A stretch of 64,000 nucleotides of DNA from Rhynochetos jubatus (lineage: Eukaryota; Chordata; Aves; Eurypygiformes; Rhynochetidae): contig CM050659.1 of assembly GCA_027574665.1 (NCBI GenBank), positions 16,159,001 to 16,223,000 on the forward strand, written 5' to 3'. Of this stretch, positions 9,686 through 21,807 are shown one piece after another; within the stretch, counting starts at the first letter, position 1, and every line of letters begins with the position of its first letter. The position numbers and the translations under genes are program-made. The notes beneath the pieces are model-generated. The model saw nothing but the letters and a program-made list of their open reading frames with translations, was not told the origin of the DNA and did no database searches.

Positions 9686-12092
9686 GCCCACAGCTCCAGG
9701 GATAATTGGGATTGCAAAGGCCTGCCAAGAGGAGCACGACACTGCACAGACATGGCTCCTTCCCCAGCTTTCCTAGCCAGAAGCCGGGCGGGGCTGTGGC
9801 CAGAAACCGCGGTCGGCAACTTCTAGGGTTAGGGTTAGGGTCCGGAGAACCAGAAAGCCCACAGCTCCAGGGATAATTGGGATTGCAAAGGCCTGCCAAG
9901 AGGAGCACGACACTGCACAGACATGGCTCCTTCCCCAGCTTTCCTAGCCAGAACCCAGGGGGGGCCGTGGCCGGAAACAGCGGTCGGCAACTTCTAGGGT
10001 TAGGGTTAGGGTTAGGGTCCGGAGAACCAGAAAGCCCACAGCTCCAGGCATAATTGGGATTGCAAAGGCCTGCCAAGAGGAGCATGACACTGCACAGACA
10101 TGGCTCCTTCCCCTGCTTTCCTAGCCAGAAACCAGGGGGGGCTGTGGCCGGAAACCATGGTTGGCAACTTCTAGGGTTAGGGTTAGGGTTAGGGTCCGGA
10201 GAACCAGAAAGCCCACAGCTCCAGGGATAATTGGGATTGCAAAGGCCTGCCAAGAGGAGCATGACACTGCACAGACATGGCTCCTTCCCCAGCTTTCCTA
10301 GCCAGAACCCAGGGGGGGCCGTGGCCGGAAACCGCGGTCGGCAACTTCTAGGGTTAGGGTTAGGGTTAGGGTCCAGAGAACCAGAAAGCCCACAGCTCCA
10401 GGGATAATTGGGATTGCAAAGGTCTGCCAAGAGGAGCACGACACTGCACAGACATGGCTCCTTCCCCAGCTTTCCTAGTCAGAACCCGGGGGGGGCCGTG
10501 GCCGGAAACCGCGGTCGGCAACTTCTAGGGTTAGGGTTAGGGTTAGGGTCGGGAGAACCAGAAAGCCCACAGCTCCAGGGATAATTGGGATTGCAAAGGC
10601 CTGCCAAGAGGAGCACGACACTGCACAGACATGGCTCCTTTCCCTGCTTTCCTAGCCAGAACCCAGGGGGGGCCGTGGCCGGAAACCGCGGTCGGCAAGT
10701 TCTAGGGTTAGGGTTAGGGTCAGGGTCCGGAGAACCAGAAAGCCCACAGCTCCAGGGATAATTGGGATTGCAAAGGCCTGCCAAGAGGAGCACGACACTG
10801 CACAGACATGGCTCCTTCCCCTGCTTTCCTAGCCAGAACCCGGGGGGTCTGTGGCCGGAAACCGCGGCCGGCAACTTCTAGGGTTAGGGTCCGAAGAACC
10901 AGAAAGCCCACAGCTCCAGGGATAATTGGGATTGCAAAGGCCTGCCAAGAGGAGCACGACACTGCACAGACATGGCTCCTTCCCCTGCTTTCCTAGCCAG
11001 AACCCGGGGGGGGCCGTGGCTGGAAACCGCGGTCGGCAACTTCTAGGGTTAGGGTTAGGTTTAGGGTCTGGAGAACCAGAAAGCCCACAGCTCCAGGGAT
11101 AATTGGGATTGCAAAGGCCTGCCAAGAGGAGCACGACACTGCACCGACATGGCTCCTTCCCCTGCTTTCCTAGCCAGAACCCGGGGGGTCCGTGACCGGA
11201 AACCGCGGTCGGCAACTTCTAGGGTTAGGGTTAGGGTCCGGAGAACCAGAAAGCCCACAGCTCCAGGGATAATTGGGATTGCAAAGGCCTGCCAAGAGGA
11301 GCACGACACTGCACAGACATGGCTCCTTCCCCTGCTTTCCTAGCCAGAACCTAGGGGGGGCCGTGGCCGGAAACCGCGGTCGGCAACTTCTAGGGTTAGG
11401 GTTAGGGTTAAGGTCCGGAGAACCAGAAAGCCCACAGCTCCAGGGATAATTGGGATTGCAAAGGCCTGCCAAGAGGAGCACGACACTGCACCGACATGGC
11501 TCCTTCCCCTGCTTTCCTAGCCAGAACCCAGGGGGGGCCGTGGCCGGAAACCGCGGTCGGCAACTTCTAGGGTTAGGGTTAGGGTTAGGGTCCGGAGAAC
11601 CAGAAAGCCCACAGCTCCAGGGATAATTGGGATTGCAAAGGCCTGCCAAGAGGAGCACGACACTGCACCGACATGGCTCCTTCCCCTGCTTTCCTAGCCA
11701 GAACCCGGGGGGGGCCATGGCCGGAAACCGCGGTCGGCAACTTCTAGGGTTAGGGTTAGGGTCCGGAGAACCAGAAAGCCCACAGCTCCAGGGATAATTG
11801 GGATTGCAAAGGCCTGCCAAGAGGAGCACGACACTGCACCGACATGGCTCCTTCCCCAGCTTTCCTAGCCAGAACCCGGGTGGGGCCGTGGCCGGAAACC
11901 GCGGTCGGCAACTTCTAGGGTTAGGGTTAGGGTCCGGAGAACCAGAAAGCCCACAGCTCCAGGGATAATTGGCATTGCAAAGGCCTGCCAAGAGGAGCAC
12001 GACACTGAACAGACATGGCTCCTTCCCCAGCTTTCCTAGCCAGAACCCGGGGGGGGCCGTGGCCGGAAACCGTGGTCGGCAACTTCTAGGGT
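9686..12092 (+). repeat. Segmental copy A2 of the left block
   Basis: The partner of 1-2937 with the same order of private variants, including GAAGCCGGGCGGGG at about 9780, GGTCTGCC at 10421, the two-hexamer unit at 10878, GTGACCGG at about 11192 and ACTGAACAGAC at about 12004. A one-unit insertion (a CAAGTTC unit ending GGGTCAGGGTCC near 10.70 kb) and a four-unit deletion distinguish it. Scattered single-base differences show that the copies have diverged slightly. Confidence 0.88.
10878..10889 (+). repeat. Shortest telomeric block, two hexamers (duplicate copy)
   Basis: Identical in signature to the block at 1016: CGCGGCCGGC upstream, two hexamers, TCCGAAG downstream. The offset is 9862 bp, one unit (177 bp) more than the 9685-bp offset seen to the left of it. 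Confidence 0.95.
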
Positions 12093-12115
12093 TAGGGTTA
12101 GGGTTAGGGTTAGGG
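12086..12115 (+). repeat. Expanded telomeric block, five hexamers
   Basis: CTAGGG plus four TTAGGG, downstream of an ACCGTGGTCGG variant. It matches the block at 4171 in both expansion and flanking variants, within a longer duplicated stretch (offset 7915). Confidence 0.95.
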
Positions 12116-12969
12116 TCCGGAGAACCAGAAAGCCCACAGCTCCAGGGATAATTGGGATTGCAAAGGCCTGCCAAGAGGAGCACGACACTGCACAGACATG
12201 GCTCCTTCCCCAGCTTTCCTAGCCAGAAGCCGGGCGGGGCTGTGGCCAGAAACCGCGGTCGGCAACTTCTAGGGTTAGGGTTAGGGTTAGGGTCCGGAGA
12301 ACCAGAAAGCCCACAGCTCCAGGGATAATTGGGATTGCAAAGGCCTGCCAAGAGGAGCACGACACTGCACCGACATGGCTCCTTCCCCAGCTTTCCTAGG
12401 CAGAACCCGGGGGGTCTGTGGCCGGAAACCGCGGTCGGCAACTTCTAGGGTTAGGGTTAGGGTTAGGGTCCGGAGAACCAGAAAGCCCACAGCTCCAGGG
12501 ATAATTGGGATTGCAAAGGCCTGCCAAGAGGAGCACGACACTGCACAGACATGGCTCCTTCCCCAGCTTTCCTAGCCAGAACCTGCGGGGGGCCGTGGCC
12601 GGAAACCGCGGTCGGCAACTTCTAGGGTTAGGGTTAGGGTTAGGGTCCGGAGAACCAGAAAGCCCACAGCTCCAGGGATAATTGGGATTGCAAAGGCCTG
12701 CCAAGAGGAGCACGACACTGCACAGACATGGCTCCTTCCCCTGCTTTCCTAGCCAGAACCCAGGGGGGGCCGTGGCCGGAAACCGTGGTCGGCAACTTCT
12801 AGGGTTAGGGTTAGGGTTAGGGTCCGGAGAACCAGAAAGCCCACAGCTCCAGGGATAATTGGGATTGCAAAGGCCTGCCAAGAGGAGCACGACACTGCAC
12901 CGACATGGCTCCTTCCCCTGCTTTCCTAGCCAGAACCCAGGGGGGGCCATGCCCAGAAACCGCGGTCAG

Positions 12970-12979
12970 CAACCATTAG
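12970..12979 (+). repeat. CAACCATTAG junction variant 3
   Basis: Same linked change, 708 bp (four units) before the next example, consistent with a local four-unit duplication. Confidence 0.95.
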
Positions 12980-13677
12980 GGTTAGGGTTAGGGTTAGGGT
13001 CCGGAGAACCAGAAAGCCCACAGCTCCAGGGATAATTGGGATTGCAAAGGCCTGCCAAGAGGAGCACGACACTGCACAGACATGGCTCCTTCCCCTGCTT
13101 TCCTAGCCAGAACCCAGGGGGGGCCGTCGCCGGAAACCGCGGTCGGCAACTTCTAGGGTTAGGGTTAGGGTTAGGGTCCGGAGAACCAGAAAGCCCACAG
13201 CTCCAGGGATAATTGGGATTGCAAAGGCCTGCCAAGAGGAGCACGACACTGCACAGACATGGCTCCTTCCCCTGCTTTCCTAGCCAGAACCCAGGGGGGG
13301 CCGTGGCCGGAAACCGCGGTCGGCAACTTCTAGGGTTAGGGTTAGGGTTAGGGTCCGGAGAACCAGAAAGCCCACAGCTCCAGGGATAATTGGGATTGCA
13401 AAGGCCTGCCAAGAGGAGCAAGACACTGCACAGACATGGCTCCTTCCCCTGCTTTCCTAGCCAGAACCCGGGGGGGGCCGTGGCCGGAAACCGCGGTCGG
13501 CAACTTCTAGGGTTAGGGTTAGGGTTAGGGTCCGGAGAACCAGAAAGCCCACAGCTCCAGGGATAATTGGGATTGCAAAGGCCTGCCAAGAGGAGCACGA
13601 CACTGCACCGACATGGCTCCTTCCCCTGCTTTCCTAGCCAGAACCCAGGGGGGGCCATGCCCAGAAACCGCGGTCAG

Positions 13678-13687
13678 CAACCATTAG
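13678..13687 (+). repeat. CAACCATTAG junction variant 4
   Basis: Same linked change. The following GTCGCC unit also repeats what follows variant 3. Confidence 0.95.
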
Positions 13688-14254
13688 GGTTAGGGTTAGG
13701 GTTAGGGTCCGGAGAACCAGAAAGCCCACAGCTCCAGGGATAATTGGGATTGCAAAGGCCTGCCAAGAGGAGCACGACACTGCACAGACATGGCTCCTTC
13801 CCCTGCTTTCCTAGCCAGAACCCAGGGGGGGCCGTCGCCGGAAACCGCGGTCGGCAACTTCTAGGGTTAGGGTTAGGGTTAGGGTCCGGAGAACCAGAAA
13901 GCCCACAGCTCCAGGGATAATTGGGATTGCAAAGGCCTGCCAAGAGGAGCACGACACTGCACAGACATGGCTCCTTCCCCTGCTTTCCTAGCCAGAACCC
14001 AGGGGGGGCCGTGGCCGGAAACCGCGGTCGGCAACTTCTAGGGTTAGGGTTAGGGTTAGGGTCCGGAGAACCAGAAAGCCCACAGCTCCAGGGATAATTG
14101 GGATTGCAAAGGCCTGCCAAGAGGAGCACGACACTGCACAGACATGGCTCCTTCCCCAGCTTTCCTAGCCAGAACCCGGGGGGGGCTGTGGCCGGAAACC
14201 GCGGTCGGCAACTTCTAGGGTTAGGGTTAGGGTTAGGGTCCGGAGAACCAGAAA

Positions 14255-15314
14255 GCCCACAGCTCCAGGGATAATTGGGATTGCAAAGGCCTGCCAAGAG
14301 GAGCACGACACTGCACAGACATGGCTCCTTCCCCAGCTTTCCTAGCCAGAACCCAGGGGGGGCCGTCGCCGGAAATCGCGGTCGGCAACTTCTAGGGTTA
14401 GGGTTAGGGTTAGGGTCCGGAGAACCAGAAAGCCCACAGCTCCAGGGATAATTGGGATTGCAAAGGCCTGCCAAGAGGAGCACGACACTGCACAGACATG
14501 GCTCCTTCCCCTGCTTTCCTAGCCAGAACCCGGGGGGTCTGTGGCCGGAAACCGCGGTCGGCAACTTCTAGGGTTAGGGTTAGGGTTAGGGTCCGGAGAA
14601 CCAGAAAGCCCACAGCTCCAGGGATAATTGGGATTGCAAAGGCCTGCCAAGAGGAGCACGACACTGCACAGACATGGCTCCTTCCCCAGCTTTCCTAGCC
14701 AGAACCTGCGGGGGGCCGTGGCCGGAAACCGCGGTCGGCAACTTCTAGGGTTAGGGTTAGGGTTAGGGTCCGGAGAACCAGAAAGCCCACAGCTCCAGGG
14801 ATAATTGGGATTGCAAAGGCCTGCCAAGAGGAGCACGACACTGCACAGACATGGCTCCTTCCCCTGCTTTCCTAGCCAGAACCCAGGGGGGGCCGTGGCC
14901 GGAAACCGTGGTCGGCAACTTCTAGGGTTAGGGTTAGGGTTAGGGTCCGGAGAACCAGAAAGCCCACAGCTCCAGGGATAATTGGGATTGCAAAGGCCTG
15001 CCAAGAGGAGCAAGACACTGCACAGACATGGCTCCTTCCCCTGCTTTCCTAGCCAGAACCCGGGGGGACCGTGGCCGGAAACCGCGGTCGGCAACTTCTA
15101 GGGTTAGGGTTAGGGTTAGGGTCCGGAGAACCAGAAAGCCCACAGCTCCAGGGATAATTGGGATTGCAAAGGCCTGCCAAGAGGAGCAAGACACTGCACA
15201 GACATGGCTCCTTCCCCTGCTTTCCTAGCCAGAACCCGGGGGGGGCCGTGGCCGGAAACCGCGGTCGGCAACTTCTAGGGTTAGGGTTAGGGTTAGGGTC
15301 CGGAGAACCAGAAA
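14255..15314 (+). repeat. Left higher-order repeat, shortened copy 4 (six units, 1060 bp)
   Basis: It opens with the GTCGCCGGAAATCG unit (14369) and runs through the TCTGTGG, ACCTGCGGGG, CGTGGTCGG and two AGCAAGACAC units. It then restarts at another AAATCG unit at 15429, so the repeat length here is six units rather than nine. Confidence 0.82.
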
Positions 15315-16160
15315 GCCCACAGCTCCAGGGATAATTGGGATTGCAAAGGCCTGCCAAGAGGAGCACGACACTGCACAGACATGGCTCCTTCCCCAGCTTT
15401 CCTAGCCAGAACCCAGGGGGGGCCGTCGCCGGAAATCGCGGTCGGCAACTTCTAGGGTTAGGGTTAGGGTTAGGGTCCGGAGAACCAGAAAGCCCACAGC
15501 TCCAGGGATAATTGGGATTGCAAAGGCCTGCCAAGAGGAGCACGACACTGCACAGACATGGCTCCTTCCCCTGCTTTCCTAGCCAGAACCCGGGGGGTCT
15601 GTGGCCGGAAACCGCGGTCGGCAACTTCTAGGGTTAGGGTTAGGGTTAGGGTCCGGAGAACCAGAAAGCCCACAGCTCCAGGGATAATTGGGATTGCAAA
15701 GGCCTGCCAAGAGGAGCACGACACTGCACAGACATGGCTCCTTCCCCAGCTTTCCTAGCCAGAACCCGGGGGGGGCCATGGCCGGAAACCGCGGTCGGCA
15801 ACTTCTAGGGTTAGGGTTAGGGTTAGGGTCCGGAGAACCAGAAAGCCCACAGCTCCAGGGATAATTGGGATTGCAAAGGCCTGCCAAGAGGAGCACGACA
15901 CTGCACAGACATTGCTCCTTCCCCTGCTTTCCTAGCCAGAACCCAGGGGGGGCCGTCGCCGGAAACCGCGGTCGGCAACTTCTAGGGTTAGGGTTAGGGT
16001 TAGGGTCCGGAGAACCAGAAAGCCCACAGCTCCAGGGATAATTGGGATTGCAAAGGCCTGCCAAGAGGAGCATGACACTGCACCGACATGGCTCCTTCCC
16101 CTGCTTTCCTAGCCAGAACCCAGGGGGGGCCATGCCCAGAAACCGCGGTCAGCAACCATT
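15315..16160 (+). repeat. Left higher-order repeat, partial copy 5
   Basis: It restarts with the AAATCG unit (15429) and TCTGTGG unit (about 15598). It then departs into CCATGG, ACATTGCTCC (about 15910) and GTCGCC units, and ends with the last CAACCATTAGGG unit at 16153. Confidence 0.7.
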
Positions 16161-16162
16161 AG
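16153..16162 (+). repeat. CAACCATTAG junction variant 5
   Basis: The last example in the window. Its telomeric block ends in TTAGTGTCC and is followed by GAACAAGAAAG, both private changes. Confidence 0.95.
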
Positions 16163-17049
16163 GGTTAGGGTTAGGGTTAGTGTCCGGAGAACAAGAAAGC
16201 CCACAGCTCCAGGGATAATTGGGATTGCAAAGGCCTGCCAAGAGGAGCACGACACTGCACAGACATGGCTCCTTCCCCTGCTTTCCTAGCCAGAACCCAG
16301 GGGGGGCCATCGCCGGAAACCGCGGTCGGCAACTTCTAGGGTTAGGGTTAGGGTTAGGGTCTGGAGAACCAGAAAGCCCACAGCTCCAGGGATAATTAGG
16401 ATTGCAAAGGCCTGCCAAGAGGAGCACGACACTGCACAGACATGGCTCCTTCCCCAGCTTTCCTAGCCAGAACCCGGGGGGGGCCGTGGCCGGAAACCGC
16501 GGTCGGCAACTTCTAGGGTTAGGGTTAGGGTTAGGGTCCGGAGAACCAGAAAGCCCACAGCTCCAGGGATAATTGGCATTGCAAAGGCCTGCCAAGAGGA
16601 GCACGACACTGCACCGACATGGCTCCTTCCCCAGCTTTCCTAGCCAGAACCCAGGGGGGGCCATGCCCAGAAACCGCGGTCGGCAACTTCTAGGGTTAGG
16701 GTTAGGGTCCGGAGAACCAGAAAGCCCACAGCTCCAGGGATAATTGGGATTGCAAAGGCCTGCCAAGAGGAGCACGACACTGCACAGACATGGCTCCTTC
16801 CCCAGCTTTCCTAGCCAGAACCCGGGGGGGGCCATTCCCAGAAACCGCGGTCGGCAACTTCTAGGGTTAGGGTTAGGGTTAGGGTCCGGAGAACCAGAAA
16901 GCCCACAGCTCCAGGGATAATTGGGATTGCAAAGGCCTGCCAAGAGGAGCACGACACTGCACAGACATGGCTCCTTCCCCAGCTTTCCTAGCCAGAACCC
17001 GGGGGGGGGCCGTGGCCGGAAACCGCGGTCGGTAACTTCTAGGGTTAGG

Positions 17050-18400
17050 GTTAGGGTTAGGGTCCGGAGAACCAGAAAGCCCACAGCTCCAGGGATAATT
17101 GGGATTGCAAAGGCCTGCCAAGAGGAGCACGACACTGCACAGACATGGCTCCTTCCCCAGCTTTCCTAGCCAGAACCCGGGGGGGGCCGTGGCCGGAAAC
17201 CGCGGTCGGCAAGTTCTAGGGTTAGGGTTAGGGTTAGGGTCCGGAGAACCAGAAAGCCCACAGCTCCAGGGATAATTGGGATTGCAAAGGCCTGCCAAGA
17301 GGAGCACGACACTGCACCGACATGGCTCCTTCCCCAGCTTTCCTAGCCAGAACCCAGGGGGGGCCATGGCCGGAAACCGCGGTCGGCAACTTCTAGGGTT
17401 AGGGTTAGGGTCCGGAGAACCAGAAAGCCCACAGCTCCAGGGATAATTGGGATTGCAAAGGCCTGCCAAGAGGAGCACGACACTGCACCGACATGGCTCC
17501 TTCCCCAGCTTTCCTAGCCAGAACCCGGGGGGGGCCGTGGCCGGAAACCGCGGTCGGCAACTTCTAGGGTTAGGGTTAGGGTTAGGGTCCGGAGAACCAG
17601 AAAGCCCACAGCTCCAGGGATAATTGGGATTGCAAAGGCCTGCCAAGAGGAGCACGACACTGCACAGACATGGCTCCTTCCCCAGCTTTCCTAGCCAGAA
17701 CCCAGGGGGGGCCGTCGCCGGAAATCGCGGTCGGCAACTTCTAGGGTTAGGGTTAGGGTTAGGGTCCGGAGAACCAGAAAGCCCACAGCTCCAGGGATAA
17801 TTGGGATTGCAAAGGCCTGCCAAGAGAAGCACGACACTGCACAGACATGGCTCCTTCCCCAGCTTTCCTAGCCAGAACCCAGGGGGGGCCGTGGCTGGAA
17901 ACCGCGGTCGGCAACTTCTAGGGTTAGGGTTAGGGTTAGGGTCCGGAGAACCAGAAAGCCCACAGCTCCAGGGATAATTGGGATTGCAAAGGCCTGCCAA
18001 GAGGAGCAAGACACTGCACAGACATGGCTCCTTCCCCTGCTTTCCTAGCCAGAACCCGGGGGGACCGTGGCCGGAAACCGCGGTCGGCAACTTCTAGGGT
18101 TAGGGTTAGGGTTAGGGTCCGGAGAACCAGAAAGCCCACAGCTCCAGGGATAATTGGGATTGCAAAGGCCTGCCAAGAGGAGCACGACACTGCACAGACA
18201 TGGCTCCTTCCCCTGCTTTCCTAGCCAGAACCCAGGGGGGGCCATGCCCGGAAACCGCGGTCGGCAACTTCTAGGGTTAGGGTTAGGGTTAGGGTCCGGA
18301 GAACCAGAGAGCCCACAGCTCCAGGGATAATTGGGATTGCAAAGGCCTGCCAAGAGGAGCACGACACTGCACAGACATGGCTCCTTCCCCTGCTTTCCTA
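17050..18400 (+). repeat. Segmental copy B1
   Basis: Markers CAAGTTCTAGG (about 17211), AAATCG (17718), GAGAAGCACGAC (about 17825), GTGGCTGG (about 17892), GGGACCGTGG (18061) and GAACCAGAGAGCCC (18301) recur in order at 21.8-23.2 kb. Offsets are 4758, 4764 and 4770 bp; each 6-bp step is one telomeric hexamer gained in the right copy. Confidence 0.85.
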
Positions 18401-19090
18401 GCCAGAACCCAGGGGGGGCCGTGGCCGGAAACCGCGGTCGGCAACTTCTAGGGTTAGGGTTAGGGTTAGGGTCTGGAGAACCAGAAAGCCCACAGCTCCA
18501 GGGATAATTGGGATTGCAAAGGCCTGCCAAGAGGAGCACGACACTGCACCGACATGGCTCCTTCCCCAGCTTTCCTAGCCAGAACCCAGGGGGGGCCATG
18601 CCCAGAAACCGCGGTCGGCAACTTCTAGGGTTAGGGTTAGGGTTAGGGTCCGGAGAACCAGAAAGCCCACAGCTCCAGGGATAATTGGGATTGCAAAGGC
18701 CTGCCAAGAGGAGCAAGACACTGCACAGACATGGCTCCTTCCCCTGCTTTCCTAGCCAGAACCCGGGGGGACCGTGGCCGGAAACCGCGGTCGGCAACTT
18801 CTAGGGTTAGGGTTAGGGTTAGGGTCCGGAGAACCAGAAAGCCCACAGCTCCAGGGATAATTGGGATTGCAAAGGCCTGCCAAGAGGAGCACGACACTGC
18901 ACAGACATGGCTCCTTCCCCTGCTTTCCTAGCCAGAACCCAGGGGGGGCCATGCCCGGAAACCGCGGTCGGCAACTTCTAGGGTTAGGGTTAGGGTTAGG
19001 GTCCGGAGAACCAGAGAGCCCACAGCTCCAGGGATAATTGGGATTGCAAAGGCCTGCCAAGAGGAGCACGACACTGCACAGACATGGCTC

Positions 19091-21090
19091 CTTCCCCAGC
19101 TTTCCTAGCCAGAACCCAGGGGGGGCCATGCCCAGAAACCGCGGTCGGCAACTTCTAGGGTTAGGGTTAGGGTTAGGGTCCGGAGAACCAGAAAGCCCAC
19201 AGCTCCAGGGATAATTGGGATTGCAAAGGCCTGCCAAGAGGAGCACGACACTGCACCGACATGGATCCTTCCCCTGATTTCCTAGACAGAACCCAGGGGG
19301 GGCCGTGGCCGGAAACCGCGGTCGGCAACTTCTAGGGTTAGGGTTAGGGTTAGGGTCTGGAGAACCAGAAAGCCCACAGCTCCAGGGATAATTGGGATTG
19401 CAAAGGCCTGCCAAGAGGAGCACGACACTGCACAGACATGGCTCCTTCCCCAGCTTTCCTAGCCAGAACCCGGGGGGGGCCGTGGCCGGAAACCGCGGTC
19501 GGCAACTTCTAGGGTTAGGGTTAGGGTTAGGGTCTGGAGAACCAGAAAGCCCACAGCTCCAGGGATAATTGGGATTGCAAAGGCCTGCCAAGAGGAGCAC
19601 GACACTGCACCGACATGGCTCCTTCCCCAGCTTTCCTAGCCAGAACCCAGGGGGGGCCATGCCCAGAAACCGCGGTCGGCAACTTCTAGGGTTAGGGTTA
19701 GGGTTAGGGTCTGGAGAACCAGAAAGCCCACAGCTCCAGGGATAATTGGGATTGCAAAGGCCTGCCAAGAGGAGCACGACACTGCACAGACATGGCTCCT
19801 TCCCCAGCTTTCCTAGCCAGAACCCGGGGGGGGCCGTGGCCGGAAACAGCGGTCGGCAAGTTCTAGGGTTAGGGTTAGGGTTAGGGTCCGGAGAACCAGA
19901 AAGCCCACAGCTCCAGGGATAATTGGGATTGCAAAGGCCTGCCAAGAGGAGCACGACACTGCACCGACATGGCTCCTTCCCCAGCTTTCCTAGCCAGAAC
20001 CCAGGGGGGGCCGTGGCCGGAAACCGCGGTCGGCAACTTCTAGGGTTAGGGTTAGGGTCCGGAGAACCAGAAAGCCCACAGCTCCAGGGATAATTGGGAT
20101 TGCAAAGGCCTGCCAAGAGGAGCACGACACTGCACAGACATGGCTCCTTCCCCAGCTTTCCTAGCCAGAACCCAGGGGGGGCCATGCCCAGAAACCGCTG
20201 TCGGCAACTTCTAGGGTTAGGGTTAGGGTTAGGGTCCGGAGAACCAGAAAGCCCACAGCTCCAGGGATAATTGGGATTGCAAAGGCCTGCCAAGAGGAGC
20301 ACAACACTGCACAGACATGGCTCCTTCCCCAGCTTTCCTAGCCAGAACCCGGGGGGGCCATGCCCAGAAACCGCGGTCGGCAAGTTCTAGGGTTAGGGTT
20401 AGGTTTAGGGTCCGGAGAACCAGAAAGCCCACAGCTCCAGGGATAATTGGGATTGCAAAGGCCTGCCAAGAGGAGCACGACACTGCACAGACATGGCTCC
20501 TTCCCCTGCTTTCCTAGCCAGAACCCAGGGGGGGCCGTGGCCGGAAACCGCGGTCGGCAACTTCTAGGGTTAGGGTTAGGGTTAGGGTCCGGAGAACCAG
20601 AAAGCCCACAGCTCCAGGGATAATTGGGATTGCAAAGGCCTGCCAAGAGGAGCACGACACTGCAGAGACATGGCTCCTTCCCCTGCTTTCCTAGCCAGAA
20701 CCCAGGGGGGGCCGTGGCCGGAAACCGCGGTCGGCAACTTCTAGGGTTAGGGTTAGGGTTAGGGTCTGGAGAACCAGAAAGCCCACAGCTCCAGGGATAA
20801 TTGGGATTGCAAAGGCCTGCCAAGAGGAGCACGACACTGCACCGACATGGCTCCTTCCCCTGCTTTCCTAGCCAGAACCCAGGGGGGGCCATGCCCAGAA
20901 ACCGCGGTTGGCAACTTCTAGGGTTAGGGTTAGGGTTAGGGTCCGGAGAACCAGAAAGCCCACAGCTCCAGGGATAATTGGGATTGCAAAGGCCTGCCAA
21001 GAGGAGCACGACACTGCACAGACATGGCTCCTTCCCCTGCTTTCCTAGCCAGAACCCGGGGGGGGCCGTGGCCGGAAACCGCGGTCGGCA
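19091..21090 (+). repeat. Segmental copy C1 (offset 4240 bp)
   Basis: About 2 kb that reappears at 23331-25330 at a constant offset of 4240 bp, 24 units. Exact partners include ATGGATCCTT (19261/23501), GGAAACAGC (19842/24082), the GGTTTAGGG unit (20403/24643) and TGCAGAGACA (20661/24901). The left limit is set by GAACCAGAGAGCC at 19008, which has no partner at 23248. The right limit is a hexamer-number difference near 21.1 kb. Confidence 0.9.
19195..19371 (+). repeat. Rare monomer with ATGGATCC, CTGATTTCC and AGACAGAAC
   Basis: Three linked changes, all C to A, mark this 177-bp unit: ATGGATCC for ATGGCTCC, CCTGATTTCC for CCTGCTTTCC, and CTAGACAGA for CTAGCCAGA (19261-19290). The only other copy seen is at 23435-23611, exactly 4240 bp on. 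Confidence 0.92.
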
Positions 21091-21807
21091 ACTTCTAGGG
21101 TTAGGGTTAGGGTCCGGAGAACCAGAAAGCCCACAGCTCCAGGGATAATTGGGATTGCAAAGGCCTGCCAAGAGGAGCACGACACTGCACAGACATGGCT
21201 CCTTCCCCAGCTTTCCTAGCCAAAACCCAAGGGGAGCCATGCCCAGAAACCGCGGTTGGCAACTTCTAGGGTTAGGGTTAGGGTTAGGGTCCGGAGAACC
21301 AGAAAGCCCACAGCTCCAGGGATAATTGGGATTGCAAAGGCCTGCCAAGAGGAGCACGACACTGCACAGACATGGCTCCTTCCCCTGCTTTCCTAGCCAG
21401 AACCCGGGGGGGGCCGTGGCCGGAAACCGCGGTCGGCAACTTCTAGGGTTAGGGTTAGGGTTAGGGTCCGGAGAACCAGAAAGCCCACAGCTCCAGGGAT
21501 AATTGGGATTGCAAAGGCCTGCCAAGAGGAGCACGACACTGCACAGACATGGCTCCTTCCCCAGCTTTCCTAGCCAGAACCCGGGGGGGGCTGTGGCCGG
21601 AAACCGCGGTCGGCAACTTCTAGGGTTAGGGTTAGGGTTAGGGTCCGGAGAACCAGAAAGCCCACAGCTCCAGGGATAATTGGGATTGCAAAGGCCTGCC
21701 AAGAGGAGCACGACACTGCACAGACATGGCTCCTTCCCCTGCTTTCCTAGCCAGAACCCGGGGGGGGCCATGGCCGGAAACCGCGGTCGGCAACTTCTAG
21801 GGTTAGG

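Larger units (their letters stand above)
12056..13509 (+). repeat. Segmental copy of the 4.1-5.8 kb stretch
   Basis: Marks of 4141-5770 recur here in order: the five-hexamer unit, the six-G TCTGTGG unit at 12406 and ACCTGCGGGG at 12576, all at offset 7915. The CAACCATTAGGG unit at 12970 and GTCGCC near 13120 follow at offset 7739. The 176-bp drop means one unit, the AGCAAGACAC unit, is missing here. One position carries a GAAGCCGGGCGGGG unit (near 12226), which belongs to the A1/A2 family and is out of place. Confidence 0.8.
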
